Positions 24,401 through 36,337 of a DNA stretch of 64,000 nucleotides are shown here, piece after piece. This DNA is from Gymnorhina tibicen (lineage: Eukaryota > Chordata > Aves > Passeriformes > Artamidae): the NCBI GenBank assembly GCA_013399875.1, contig VXAZ01000560.1, positions 1,559,311-1,623,310 of the forward strand. The letters run 5' to 3'. Numbering within the stretch: position 1 is the first letter of the stretch; each line of letters opens with the position of its first letter. The position numbers and the translations under genes are program-made. Under the pieces are notes generated by a model. That model was not told the origin of the DNA and made no database searches. It saw only the letters and a program-made list of their open reading frames with translations.

Positions 24401-26232
24401 ATTGGACAGATGGAAGTTTTACAAAGGTAATGGAGGGGTTGAACCCAGTTCTATGTGGGCTTTTATGGTGGTGGATGAGGTGGAGACCAAGCCAGGTGGC
24501 TGTGGAGCAGGAAAGTTTACTGACAGCAAACTGCAAGAGAGCTGGAAAACAGCCTGGTGGGCTCTTGGATCAAATTCTGAACTAAATGAGAGTATTATCC
24601 TTTTGGGATAGGGGGACAACAGCAAGTATGCAAGGGCAGAATGGATAGTGGGATTTGTAAAGAAACTCCAGGAGAAAGATCAATAATTACATGCAGTGTC
24701 AATGAATGTGAAGTACAGCCTGAGAAATCTGACAGAATTGTGCTCTTTCCACCCTAAGTAAGGCAAAGTATGAAATTCAGTATATAAGAGAAAAATGGGA
24801 TTTTTCTCTGTTGTCAGTGACCCTCAGGAGCTTTTACAAGTGGAATTGTTATTTAAAAAAGAATGGCATGAGCTTACTTCACTTTGGATTTTGTCACTGT
24901 TTGAGAGACTTGGAAAAGAAGGATAAATATGGCTCATACAGACTTTAAAGCAGCTAAATGCAATTGCAGAATGAATTACTTCAGAGTTACATGTAGTTAT
25001 TAGAGTAAGACGTTATCCTCTTCAAAGTGGCCAAAGAAAATAAAATGGGAACCTCCAAGCAATAGTATTCTGACCTCACCGAATGCCTTTGTCTAATTTA
25101 GACTGCATTAGCAATTGTGTTCTTCACAAAATTCATGATAGGAGAGGGGAGGATTTATAGACAGCATAATGTCCTTAAGGGATTCACACAGTGAAATTAT
25201 CAAATGCATTTAAAAATACAAAATTAGCGCTTTTCATCCATAAATTTCCAAAGTTATATTTTAAAAGGAGAACATTACCTAACTCCATGTGAACTAAATA
25301 ACTTTAAATCAAATGAGACAATTTATGTTTGGAAGATGTTTACACTTGAAATAAGAGCATCATTTAACATTTTTTTGCTTTTCTCTCATACTGATTTATC
25401 TCCCAGATTTGTGGAGGTCACTCTTATTGATAGAAGTCAGCATTTGTTGTGTTTTGCAATGCAAAAATTCTTTTCATTCCCTAACACTAGAACAATATTT
25501 CATTGAATTGCTCTGGTTTATTAGACTAGTTGCACAGATGTCCTCTTTTCCTGAGCCAGATGTACAGAGTGCTGCTTCCAGCTTAGCCCAAACTGGAACA
25601 TGTTGACAGAATAACATAACTGAGACCAGACATATTGCATTTTACACTAAAGGTCATGCAAAAAGCACAGGCTGCATATAACATGGGCTGTTTTACATAA
25701 ACACACATTTGGTTCAGCTTTGGTATAGGGATTACTGAAAGAATGCTCGGGGAGGACAAGCTATAAAGCAGTTGGAAAGATCTGACTGTTGTTGAATGAA
25801 TTATCCCAAACTGGTACATCTCTGTCAGAAAAAGTGTGAAGGGCTCTCTGCAAAAGGAGGTGAGAGAAAACTCTCTCAGAGGCAGAAGCTACTTGGCAAG
25901 TTGAACAGGAGATTTCCCAAGGACTTTTCCAGTGCAGTGGGATTGATTCAGTACTGTCCTTAACTTGCTAATACATTTCACCAGCAAAAAGGACTCATCA
26001 GAGGAGAATAAGAAATCAAATTGCCCAGCAAGGAAGTTGCATGAATGCAGGCAAAGCCAGGGTGCTCCCAGTGGCTGCAGTATCTTTTTGGGTGAGAGCT
26101 TGAGGGAAGCATTCACAGATCCAGGTGTTACAGATGTGGAAGGATTGTCCTTCGGAGCAGCCACAACTTGCAATGCGTAAATGTCACACTCACATGAGCT
26201 GAAGAAGCAGGCAAGGACCTGGAGCCAGATTA
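21445..26232. other. Non-coding stretch; one hairpin, otherwise nothing recognised
   Basis: About 4.8 kb with even composition and open frames up to 126 codons (23915-24295, minus strand), none with a recognisable domain. The segment 22330-22460 is locally richer in G+C and CpG but too short and too CpG-poor to be an island. A perfect inverted repeat at 23595-23627 is listed separately. Confidence 0.5.
23595..23627. repeat. Perfect 10-bp inverted repeat (hairpin)
   Basis: GTCTTTTTTC (23595-23604) and GAAAAAAGAC (23618-23627) are exact reverse complements separated by a 13-base loop. The arms are low-complexity, so a functional RNA hairpin is not implied. Confidence 0.75.
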
Positions 26233-26615
26233 GTTCATAGAATCACAAAATGGTTTGGGTTGGAACAGACCTCACAGATCATCCAGTTACAACCCTCCTG
26301 CCATAGGCAGGCACACTTCCACTACACCAGGTTGTTCCAAGCCCCATCTAACCTGGCCTTGGACACTTCCAGGGGTGGGGCAGCCACAGCTTCTCTGGGC
26401 AACCTGTACCAGGGCCTCCCCACCCTCACAGGGAAGAATTCCTTCCCAATATCTAATCTAATTATACTCTCTGTCAGTGTGAAGCCATTTCCTCTTGCCC
26501 TGTCACTCCAGGCTCTTGTAAATAGTCTCTTTCAATCTTTCCTATAGGTTCCCTTCAGGCACTGGAAGGCTGCAATTAGGTGACCCCAAGGCCTTCTTAC
26601 CTTCTGTTCTAGGAA
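26233..26615 (-). mobile_element. CR1 LINE, 5'-truncated copy with intact 3' end
   Basis: Read on the minus strand, the element ends in CATTTTGT-GATTCTAT-GA, the 8-bp-unit tail typical of CR1. On the plus strand the conserved 3' module is clear: GGTTTGGGTTGGAACAGACC, CCATAGGCAGGCACACTTCC, CCTGGCCTTGGACACTTCCA, GGGGCAGCCACAGCTTCT, CAGGGCCTCCCCACCCTCAC, CACTCCAGGCTCTTGTAAAT and TGGAAGGCTGCAATTAGGTG. Only about 380 bp remains of an element that is about 4.5 kb when complete, as is usual for CR1 truncated during reverse transcription. It has no coding capacity. Confidence 0.93.
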
Positions 26616-29600
26616 AAGTGTGCAAAACCAGACCAGGACCAAAATTCCCAATGTTTCTTTGTTAACCAGGTTGGTCTCAAATGGCAGAAATCTTGCATGA
26701 TACATGCCATGCTGCCCTCAATCCTGGTGATAGGGGAGAGGGAACAAAACTCCTCTGAGTTCTAGAATTCACCTGTGACTTGCAGCAGGGTTCTTTTGTC
26801 TGTTTGGGTTTTTTTGCAAGAAACTTAACCCCTCTCAGTTTTCTGACCTGAAACTGGTATAACCATTAACTTCCTAAGGAGTCTGTTCAGTTTAATTAAT
26901 CAGCGTTCATAAAGTCTTTGAATTAAAAGTACAGTACGGACTGTAAGTGCCAAGGATTACTGGTACTACAGACAAATGAACAACAGCAAGTGACTATAAG
27001 CAAGCTGCAAAGGAGGAATGTCATTAAGGAAAGAGGTCCCATTTCAAGCTGCCAAATACAAAGGAGTGAGTCATTTATTTTCAGTATGAAAAACATTTCA
27101 GTGTTGTTCTTTAAGTGATTCTGCTTATGATCATTACTCCTTAGCTAACTGCTATAAATATTTTGAAGTGGTGACACGGTCTTCTATTCCCACCTAGAAA
27201 TGCGGAAAAAGAGGAGAGGAAAATAGAAAAATAAAAATAGCTGAAGAAGGCATGTCTGCTTTGCCACATGCTAAATTCACTCATTTTTTTCTGATGCATA
27301 GTTTTGCCTTTTTTTTCCTGAAGACATCTCTGTGTGTGTGAGGGCTGTACTGTCCCATGCTTTGTTGTTACAGTCTGACCAAGATTTATGAGTTGATAAC
27401 TGTCTAAATTCTGGATCACAAAGCATCGTTTTTGTTCTCTCCTGACCTTAGCTGTGACCTCTGGGACTGCAGGCAGAGAGAAATGTGTGACTTGGGTACA
27501 GTCAGGCAGGGTAACGCAATCTGCTGGCACTGCTAAAGCACAGCGTCACGTTTCTGTGACACAGTGCATTAAATTGGCCCGCAAAGGAGTAGCAAAGGGT
27601 ACAAGAGGCGGTAGGAATTTCTGTCTTAAACATTTTCAAGCAATGCCCTGGCTCTCTTGGATACACTCAGTACACCCAGTGACAGATGAGCAGGTTATGA
27701 GTTAAACTGTCAGATTAATTTAGCATACAATATTCTGACTGGTTTTTGCAGTAGTTGTGGTTTGAAACAAAACTGGAAATTCTGCTACCTGAGGTTTTGG
27801 AGCAGAAGATGTGTGTGGATACATATACCTGTTTATTTTATTCCTTACAATGATGAGTGCATTTGCTGTCCATGTTCTGTTTAATGAGGTGCACAGAGCA
27901 GGCTGGTCTCTCCCCTCTGTGCTCCTGCCTGGCTGCCAGACCACCCAGCCCTCCTGCACTCATGCACTGCCTCACCTATACAGCAGCTCTGTCTGGTCCT
28001 TGCAATAGGAAATCTTTTCATATACAGCAGGGCTGTCAATTCTTCACTAACATAAGGCTATTGAGATATTTTAACTCTCTGAAGAAGCATCTTTTTCCAA
28101 AGAAGGCACTAGAGAGACACTTATTTAAAACTGGAGTAGCACAGTGGCAAATTGGACTCAGATCTCCAGTAGGAATTGTCTCCATTCCCTTCTCTCATGG
28201 AGGCAGTGACAAATGGCAGCCAAACCCTCTGGATGACACCGCACGAACTGGCTGAGATGGGATCATTAGGAAAACACGGGTTTGCTAAGCTCACTAAGTG
28301 ACAGGGCTGTGTAGCTCACAGGGCACGGTGACCAGCAGCCATCACCTGGAGAGCAAAGAAAATCCTTCCTGCCATTTGAAAGACTGAACCTATGATCTTT
28401 CCTTTGGGAAAGAAGTAGCAGCACATGGCAAGGAACTGGGGCCTCACAGAAACGGAGGAGGCAGAAAATAAAATTTCAGAACTATCTTTCTGATCAAGTC
28501 TGTTATTTGTTTCACATATGAATTTGCCAATCAGTAAAAATTGATTTTACTCTCAGAGCACTGAGAGTTCTTAATTTGAATTTAGCTTTGAATATCTGCT
28601 GCTGGAAATTTGTTGCAAAAGCCAGTGCACTTTGGCTGGGACATGTGGCCTTTTACCTTGCTGATTCCAAAGGAAAGTTGGTGCTGGTTATTGGGGATGA
28701 ATTTTTCCCACGTGATAGGGGTTTAGAGAAGAGTAAGAAATAACTTGGGGCTCTAAGGAGGTTCTTGCCTCTGTTATTTTCAAAGCTGTGATTCTGGTCC
28801 TATGTGGAAGTGACAGAGGAGAAGCTGAAAATTCCATGGCTCCTACAGAGGATGAGCCCCTTGCAGCACAGGCACCTTTCTGGCAGGTATGAGCTGAAGG
28901 TGATTGATGAGTTCAGGGTGGAGTCCCTGCTCTGTCCCTTCCAATACCTTTAGTGCATTTAGAGAAGAAAAATTCCAGTCTCCAGCTCTGTCACTCACAG
29001 ACTTCTTTGCAGAACTGTGTTTCTTGCAAAATAATTATAACTGCAAATTAGGAATGGGGGTGTTCAGCACCTCCTTAAATCTGCCTCATATGCATCTAAA
29101 ATAAAATGAGTGTTGCAAAACTATTGTAACCTTCTGGTATAGGTTCAAGTCAGACATGAAACTGAGATGCTTGTTTAGTAGGAGCAAACACTGTATATGC
29201 TTGATTTGCTGCCCTTTTCTAATCCCAGAAAACCTATTTTCTGCACTAAACAGTCCAGGGTATTTGTAGCAACTTTAAATGTGCAACTCCAATGAAGCAC
29301 AGCTGATCTTAGTCACACCAGGCTTTCGTAGCACAGCTTTTGGCCCTGTGGGGTGCTGTGCCCTCAGCTCCCAGTGGTGATGCTGGTCTAGAGAAAAAGG
29401 CATTCAGGGGTGACACCTGCATGAATTGAGGGACATTTTCCCATTGCCCTCTATGGATTAGTTGGGTTCAGACTAGTGTTTCCCAGGGCTTGGTGGGCAA
29501 ATTGCAAGGGGACAAGAGCCGAGGCATACAAGCCAAAGTTCATTGAGTTGGGTGAATTGTGGTTTTGTTTGCTAGTGGCAGGATTCATCTTTTCTCAAAC

Positions 29601-30274
29601 ATGTTTCTGCTCTGAGGTCCTCTAATTGCAGATGGATATCCAGGGACAGGCAGAGCCTAATGTACCACACCAGCCTTACCATCCAGGCTGTAATTTCTTT
29701 CTGGAGAAATTACTTTCCAGAATTCAGTGGGCTTTGCTCTTATTTAAAGGTATTTTCTAACAGCCTTTTAAAGAGAGTGGTTCTCAAAGCTCTAAAATCT
29801 CATTTTGGATGTTCAGCTAAGTTATAGAAAAGAGGGGTTGAAATCAGTCCGACAAATTCTTTCCTAAGAAAGTGAGTGCTTGAGTCATTCTGAGTAATAG
29901 CCACATTATGGGTGGCCCAAATCTATAATCCCTGGGTCAAGAGCAGACCAGAGTCTAGCTGAAATCCTGAGATACCATTTAAACATATATAAAAATTATG
30001 GTCTTCACTTTTCTAATGACTGGAGTCTTCAGCAAGGAAAGGGAGAAGTACTGAATGGAAAATATTACCGTCAGGGTGTATTTTACTACCTGAAGTATTT
30101 TATTGACTGCTTCAAGGAAATCAATGCCTTAAGTAAGCATAACTACATTAGGAAAAAGAGAGATTGTTATATGCATTCCTGTGTGTTAAGTTCCTGCTGT
30201 ATGTTTTGCGTTACATGCAACTTGTTGAGCTGGTTAGGGTTTAGGAAATGCTTGAGAAAGGAAATGATCTTGAC
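26616..30274. other. Non-coding stretch, nothing recognised apart from a possible SINE scrap
   Basis: Mixed composition. Open frames of 129-132 codons (27141-27530 minus, 27857-28255 plus) have no recognisable domains. A possible short reversed MIR scrap lies at 28135-28180. Confidence 0.5.
28135..28180 (-). repeat. Possible MIR-type SINE scrap (reverse orientation)
   Basis: AGTAGCACAGTGGCAAATTG followed by GACTCAGATCTCC parallels the reversed MIR words 'agctagtaagtggcagagccgggattcgaaccc'. The match is short and imperfect. Confidence 0.25.
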
Positions 30275-30355
30275 ATTTGCAATTTATTTGTAAAACAGAT
30301 GCAGAAACTGAAGGTTAAAAGAAAAAAGATTTGTCTAAGTATATGATGGCATAAA
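30275..30355 (-). mobile_element. MIR-type SINE remnant (reverse orientation)
   Basis: TGTAAAACAGATGCAGAAAC, then TGAAGGTTAAAAG and GATTTGTCTAAG, follow the reversed MIR core 'ttacagatgaggaaactgaggcacagagaggttaagtgacttgtccaag'. Order and spacing agree over about 60 bp, and the flanks are too diverged to delimit. Confidence 0.48.
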
Positions 30356-33089
30356 AATTGGAATAAAATGTGAAATAAATCATAGGGACATATATGGAAA
30401 ATAAATGCATTAAAGCCAATTTAAAATTGTGAAGAATAATTCAAAAGGAGGAAACAAATGCAAGACTAGGCAACACAATATATAGCATGGACGTGCCTGG
30501 ACTTTAAGTGGAGTCAGGATGGCTACGTACGTCTGCACTTCACTGCAGAATTCACCAGGGCAAGGACCTAATCCCAAACCTTTTGCACAGGGTACAAAGG
30601 GCTTATGCTCCACATGTCTTAGAAACAACACAGGTACCTGTTAATGTTCCAAATATATATTTCTATTCTAACTTCATTACTGTGAATTAACACATCAAAG
30701 ACCTACTAATTTCCAACTATCACATAACCCGAATTTCCTGAGCAGGTCCCAATAAAATCGATGGCATTCTTAGCCCAGCACTGAGGTATCTCAGTGTAGA
30801 TGTACATGTTTTAAGGACTTCTGGGTCATCATATGGTCAGCAATGTATTTCCTCCTGTGGTTAATCCCTCAGATGCCACGCTATGTTTGCCTTGAGGCTT
30901 GTTTCAAGGTCTTGATTAACGCCACCACTCCATGCCTAGTTAAGCTGGCAGAAGCCTGTTCTGCAACCAAAATGGGTTTCCTGTCCCCCCATGCTCTCCA
31001 GATGGTTGTTTGTGCTCCCTCCCCCTGTGTCGGCACAGGTGTTTCTCCAACCATGCAGTGAGAGATCAGAAAACTGATCTCAGTGTAAACTGACCTGGTT
31101 TAAAAAAGAAATGCCTGGTTTTCTGACAGGCCATTTCCTTGCCCGGGTTTACTGCATGAAGGGGGAGTGACAGCGGGGCTTCTTCTCTGCTCAGCTGCTC
31201 TGGATGTCTGGGGAACTGCATGAAAACACTTGTGCAGTCTCCAGGTATCAGTTTCACCTGGATCGTGGACCTCCTTACAGACCTGCACGAGGAAACATTC
31301 ACCCACCACCACGCTGCTGAAGAAGCAGCTCCCTCTGCCAGTATTGGCCATATAGGCAAGGCCCTGTGGGATTTGCAGCCGCTGTTTGGTAGAAATTGCT
31401 GGTGCAAACTCTGCCCTCATGGTGAGGGAATTACTTACAATAAAAATCAACCCAAACGTTGCTGCTAAATACATTCTAATTTTGGACCTTTAAAATCTGG
31501 GAAGGTTTTCTCACTGGTGAGGTTCTAGGTTGAAGTAGTATATTGTCAGTTGAATAGGAATGACTTGATATTTCCACACTAAAATCCAAATCTCATGGTC
31601 TCCTGTAGACACTGCAGATCCTTTTCATTTCCCTTAGATTAGGAATAGCCAGTTAATTCCCTAAAGGCTGGATTCAGTGCACTGGGAAAGATCATCAAGT
31701 GTGAGAAGAGGATAAATTGCTTGGTGGCCCCAGCTTGTTTACAGATCCCTTTTTCCATGAGCACAGTGATCTTCCACCTTGCATCACCTGAAGTGTCGAC
31801 CACAAGACACAGCTGGGTCCCTCTCCTTGACATGACAATGACACATCTCCCCATGTGGTGGCGTCACACAGGGAAGTGAAATTGTACACCCGGGTGCCGA
31901 CTGCATTGTCTGTCACATGACTGATTACACTGCAGCAAGGCACCTGACCTAACTTTCTCACTCATTCAAAACGAAAACTATCACGTTGTGCTGGATACGA
32001 GCGTTTTGGTCAAATGGGAGCTACAGCTTTGGTAACTGTAAGCAACAACTCTGAGTTCTGGCTTCTCTATGCGGTTGTGGTTCCCACACGTCCTCCTTGT
32101 GGTTTATTACCTGAGTTAGGCTTCAGCAAGTTTTGTCTGTAAGTCCGCTTACCCTCACACGGTTTGGCACAAGGCTTTAGAAAATGGGATAGGTTTTGGG
32201 CATCTCCCACATATGGAGTGGTACCAAAGCTATTCAGATGACTGACATTCCTACTGAAAGGACAGAAGATGAAGATGAATGCAATTCAAAGTTTTGGGTT
32301 GATGATTTGCATTTTAACTGGATGCTATCCCAACTCTAACAGCAAAATCTGTATATTGACCTGAAGTGTGCCTAGTAAGGTTTTAAAAACTAATTTGATT
32401 AGTTTGTGAAAAAAAAAAAAAACCTATTGTAGAACACAGCTTTCTACCCAAATATCGATAAGCCTTTTAAGAGTTTTAAAGCTTGATTCCCTGACATCAG
32501 GGATTGGTATTTCTTAAACACTATGCAAAGACTGTAGAGGAGAGGACTCTGGTTTTGGACTCAGGTGTGCTCCAAAATACTCTTCTTGTCCCTTTGAGCC
32601 CTGTTTTTACACAGGTCCAGAATGACACAAGCTTCTGATGTAGAAGCTCCTGGTCCCCGGCACAGAGGACATTCCCCGCACTCCTGGTGACAGCGAGCGT
32701 GGCGGGAGCAGCACCGTGTCCTTCGTGAGCCTGCTCACCCTGCACTCGTTCTGCCACACTGAGATGCATCGCTGGTGCCTGGAAATGATGCTGGTGTGGA
32801 AGGTGGCAGAGCCAGAATGCAGCCGCTTCTCTTCTCATAAATGAACGTGAGCTGGTTTGATTAGGGGTGCAGCAGAGGCATTTGCATCTGGCCTCCCTAA
32901 CACAATGTCTGAAATATACTGTCAGGACCTCACCCCCCTTCCAACATGTTATATTTAATTAAGCTGCATACTTTTTTCTTAAAATAATAGAAACTACATC
33001 AGGAAAAGATGGGAAAGCAACAGAAAAATAGAAATATATCATAAGATGGAACACACATATCTTAACAAGGATTGAAGGAAAATCAAAAC
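30356..33089. other. Non-coding stretch, nothing recognised
   Basis: Mixed composition with an A14 run at 32409-32422. At 31066-31474, open frames of 124, 113 and 82 codons overlap on both strands, which argues against any one being coding. A locally CpG-richer patch lies at about 32650-32720, too small to be an island. Confidence 0.5.
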
Positions 33090-33760
33090 TCTTTCAAGTC
33101 TTTGAACATTTATGAAAGAGAGTAAAGGCAAAGTGAATCATTGACACTATAATAATTAGCTCAATTTACAAGCTTTTGTGGAAGATTTTTTTTCTCAAAC
33201 AGCTATTTTGGAATTCAAATTCTATTTTTGCTCTTGTGTTTTACCTGCGTTTGAGGTAAAGCATGAAATTTCCTCCAAATGCCACCCCATAGTAGTTCAT
33301 CCTTAGGATATTGTTTTAAACATAATTGAATTGCTGGGGTACATTAAACATTGCAGCGTTTTAAGCAGGGGAAATAATTTAATGATGTGGTCTTTAAGAC
33401 AGTTAATTAGCCTGGCATGTATGAAAGTGTAACAAGAACACCACCTACTGTAAAAGTGAATGTTCTACACTCCGCAGCACTAATTCCTGATAGCTTCACC
33501 CTGCATGGAAATCATTAACCCCTTTTTTGTCAAATGTTTTTAGGCAAAATTACTAAATTTGGAGTTTGTGATCATAGCTCTTGCCTACATTAGCAAGAGG
33601 AAAAATCTAATAGGTAAAATAAATCACAATCGGTTTAAACATCAGGAGCGATCCTTTCTGAAAAGATTATTCTGGGGTCTGATACAAGTCATTTTCATAA
33701 TGATGATGAATTTTTTTATCTGGAAATAGTAAGGATTTAAATAAAATTTCTGGTGATGTC
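33090..33760. promoter_or_regulatory. Candidate conserved non-coding / enhancer-like A+T-rich block
   Basis: The block is A+T-rich and lacks recognised repeats. It has homeodomain-like words, including ATAATAATTAGCTC (near 33149) and CAGTTAATTAGCCTGG (about 33400), plus AATGATG clusters and the CpG-retaining CACAATCGGTTTAAAC (near 33626). No open frame of note is present. Regulatory function is inferred from texture only. Confidence 0.28.
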
Positions 33761-36316
33761 AGCACAGTTTTTAGAAAATTGCTTGTGGTGACCCTTCTGC
33801 AATATTGTTGTGCTGCTGGCTTGATTTATCCACCATAGGATGGGCTGGAAGGGATAACGTCCAGCACTTGCTCTGTGGCCTCAGCAGGAGGTCATGGAAA
33901 TTTCTGTAGTCTCTCCATAGCTCTCGAGCTCTGTTTTTGAGGACAGCCAGCAGGATCTGCATCTCCTATGCAGCCTGAGCCGGGGGGGAGCCAAGTCCCA
34001 CCGAGCACCTTGGGGTCCAGGAGCTACCCGCTCCCAGAGAACTGCTGGCACTTTGCAGCATTTGCCCGCTCGTCCACATTTGTCTCAAAGCAAGGCAGGA
34101 CAGAGGCTTCCCAAAAAAGTCTGCAGGATTGGACCACCCAGAGTCTTCAAAACGCCATTGACAGCTTTTATCAGAACTCACACAAAGCATGGTGTGTCTT
34201 CGTCTTTTAAGCTTTGCCTCTTTATCTTGCAGTAGCAAAGCCATGATATTTAGTGGCTGTAATAACACTCCAGGTTTGAAATCCCCCATCCTCAGGGATC
34301 TTTTGCCCCTCACATGAAAGCCACTTACAACTAGTTATAAAGGACCACAGAGCTTCTGATTTTCTGTATTGCTGGGACAGTTGAGACACAATTCAATGAG
34401 ATGATAACACCTTCCACTAAATGGATCAAAAAAGGAAAGAGAAATCGGACGGGGAGAAACAGTGAGGGAATTCTTCAGGGAACAAAGCATAGTGCTGGCC
34501 CTGTTGAAGGCAGTAGAGATGTTGTTCTTATTTCCAATAGCTCCCGATTTTACTCAAAGTCACTTTCTGCTTTTATGTCTGCTGCTGAAAGTGTTGAGCA
34601 CAGCAGAATTTTCTCTTCCAGTCGGAGAGCAGATTTTGTGTTTTGCAAGCGACGCTGAGCACTGGCAGGGACGGGAGCATTCCTGATTAAACAAACTCCC
34701 TAATAGACCAAGTCTTGCGCTGCTAAACTCGCATGCATTATTGCGCAGGAGGCCGAGCATATTTCAGCCACAATGATGGAGTGGGCAGCACTCTGTCAGA
34801 TCAATTATGTACAAGGCCCATCTTCTCTATGATTCCCTCGATTTTTCCTCCTGACAGTTCACCTTGTGCCCAACCTTCTGTTCTCACAGAGAAAAACCTG
34901 CAGACAATAGAAAACCTAAGGCTGTTTTTCCTCGCTACTAAATGGCATAAAGTAACTCTTTCCTGTCAGGTTCCTCATGACTTTTCACACAAATTTATCT
35001 TCCCCAGTTTAGGGGATTTATAGCTTTTCTATGTCTTTCTTTCTTTTTTTTTTTGGTTCTCTTTGGTAATGTCACGAAGACAGTGAGTGCACACCAGAGT
35101 GGCCGCTGCACGTTAATAGCACTGCAGTGGTGGCAGGTCCTCCAGCCAGCTCCAGCCTCAGTGAGGAGCAGCTGTGCTCAGATGCCATGTCCCATCCCAG
35201 GGCAGGAGACCTGGACCGTGCTGGGTTATGGCCTATTCCACATCCTGTCCATGCAAAGGGCACTGAGATCAGGCTTTAGCAAATGTTTCTTTTCATGACA
35301 AAACACACCGTTGCCCATGGAATACGAATCCTAGGAGAGACTGTTCAGTTGCCAGTCAATTATCTGATGCAAGTGTCCTCAACCATTTATAATCAGTTCT
35401 GCCCTGCAGTATTTAATTCAAAGAATGAAGCTGAATTAATAAGTGAGGACCAGTATTGGACATACTGCCCAGATTAACTCAGAGCAGATTTCATGGGAGT
35501 GAGGTGCTGAGTAAAAATGAACTGAGTATTGTGAGCTAGGGGAGCCTCAGAGAAGAGAACTGAACTGAAGCTGGTGCCTCATCTTTCTCCATCCTGTAAA
35601 TCAAACTATGCAGCTGGGTCAGCAAAATAAGCTTGGCAGTGTCGAGGCTGAAGAATACCAGGCAAAGACGGCGAAGAGAGAAGTTGTTGAACAGCTTAGG
35701 AAAACTTCCTTTTATTCCTTCTGTGCAGAAGGAGGAAATATTGCAGCACATGTTGAATTCCTGTGAACTCACTTGCGTGCGAGCAAAACCAATGCAAAGC
35801 TCAATTAAGCAATCAAGTCCATTGTTACAGACAGGGTTAGGTTCCCCATCTATCAGAAGTAGTACCAAACTGAAACAAAGCTCAGACAGATGTGTGTGTA
35901 CAAACACAAACCAGAAGCAATGGCTATCAGGGACCTCCTGGAGCCCGTACAACACACTGGTGGTGGGAAGTTTGGGACCCTCTCTCTGCCTTTGGTGTAA
36001 CTGTTGGAGCCATCCCTGTGGACGAAACTTCAAATGAAGAGTTTTGGCTTAGCTAAACTGTTCCAAACAGCCAGTGTTTGTGATGTGTGCAAGGGGAGAG
36101 AGCCCCACACCACCCACACAGGAGAGGAGCTGCCTTGGAGTTGGTGCAAAGCACATTAAATACAGCCAGAGCAGTCAGGAGCCTGGGGGAGCTGAGGCTG
36201 CACACATCGCTCCAGCCAAGGATACGAACGCTTTTTTTTGGTTCAGATTGATATCTTCCACAGATGCCTTGCCTTCCCAACAAACTAACTTTCTTTCCTA
36301 ACCTCCCTCTCCTCTA
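33761..36316. other. Non-coding stretch with one small candidate regulatory patch
   Basis: Mixed composition. The segment 34690-34830 holds CpG-retaining words (AACTCGCATGCATTATTGCG and GGAGGCCGAGC) in an otherwise CpG-poor setting. ATTGCGCA resembles a C/EBP site and ATGCATTA a POU-like site. Overlapping opposite-strand open frames of 165 codons (35536-36033, minus) and 134 codons (35633-36037, plus) have no recognisable domain. Confidence 0.45.
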
Positions 36317-36337
36317 ATCAAAAGACTGTCTTTTGAT
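36317..36337. repeat. Perfect 9-bp inverted repeat with 3-base loop
   Basis: ATCAAAAGA and TCTTTTGAT are exact reverse complements around a CTG loop, giving a compact palindromic hairpin. No terminator or RNA gene context applies in a vertebrate genome. Confidence 0.8.

Noticed and set aside
31066..31474. Multiple overlapping open frames (124, 113 and 82 codons)
   Set aside because: Mutual overlap on both strands indicates low stop density from composition rather than an exon.
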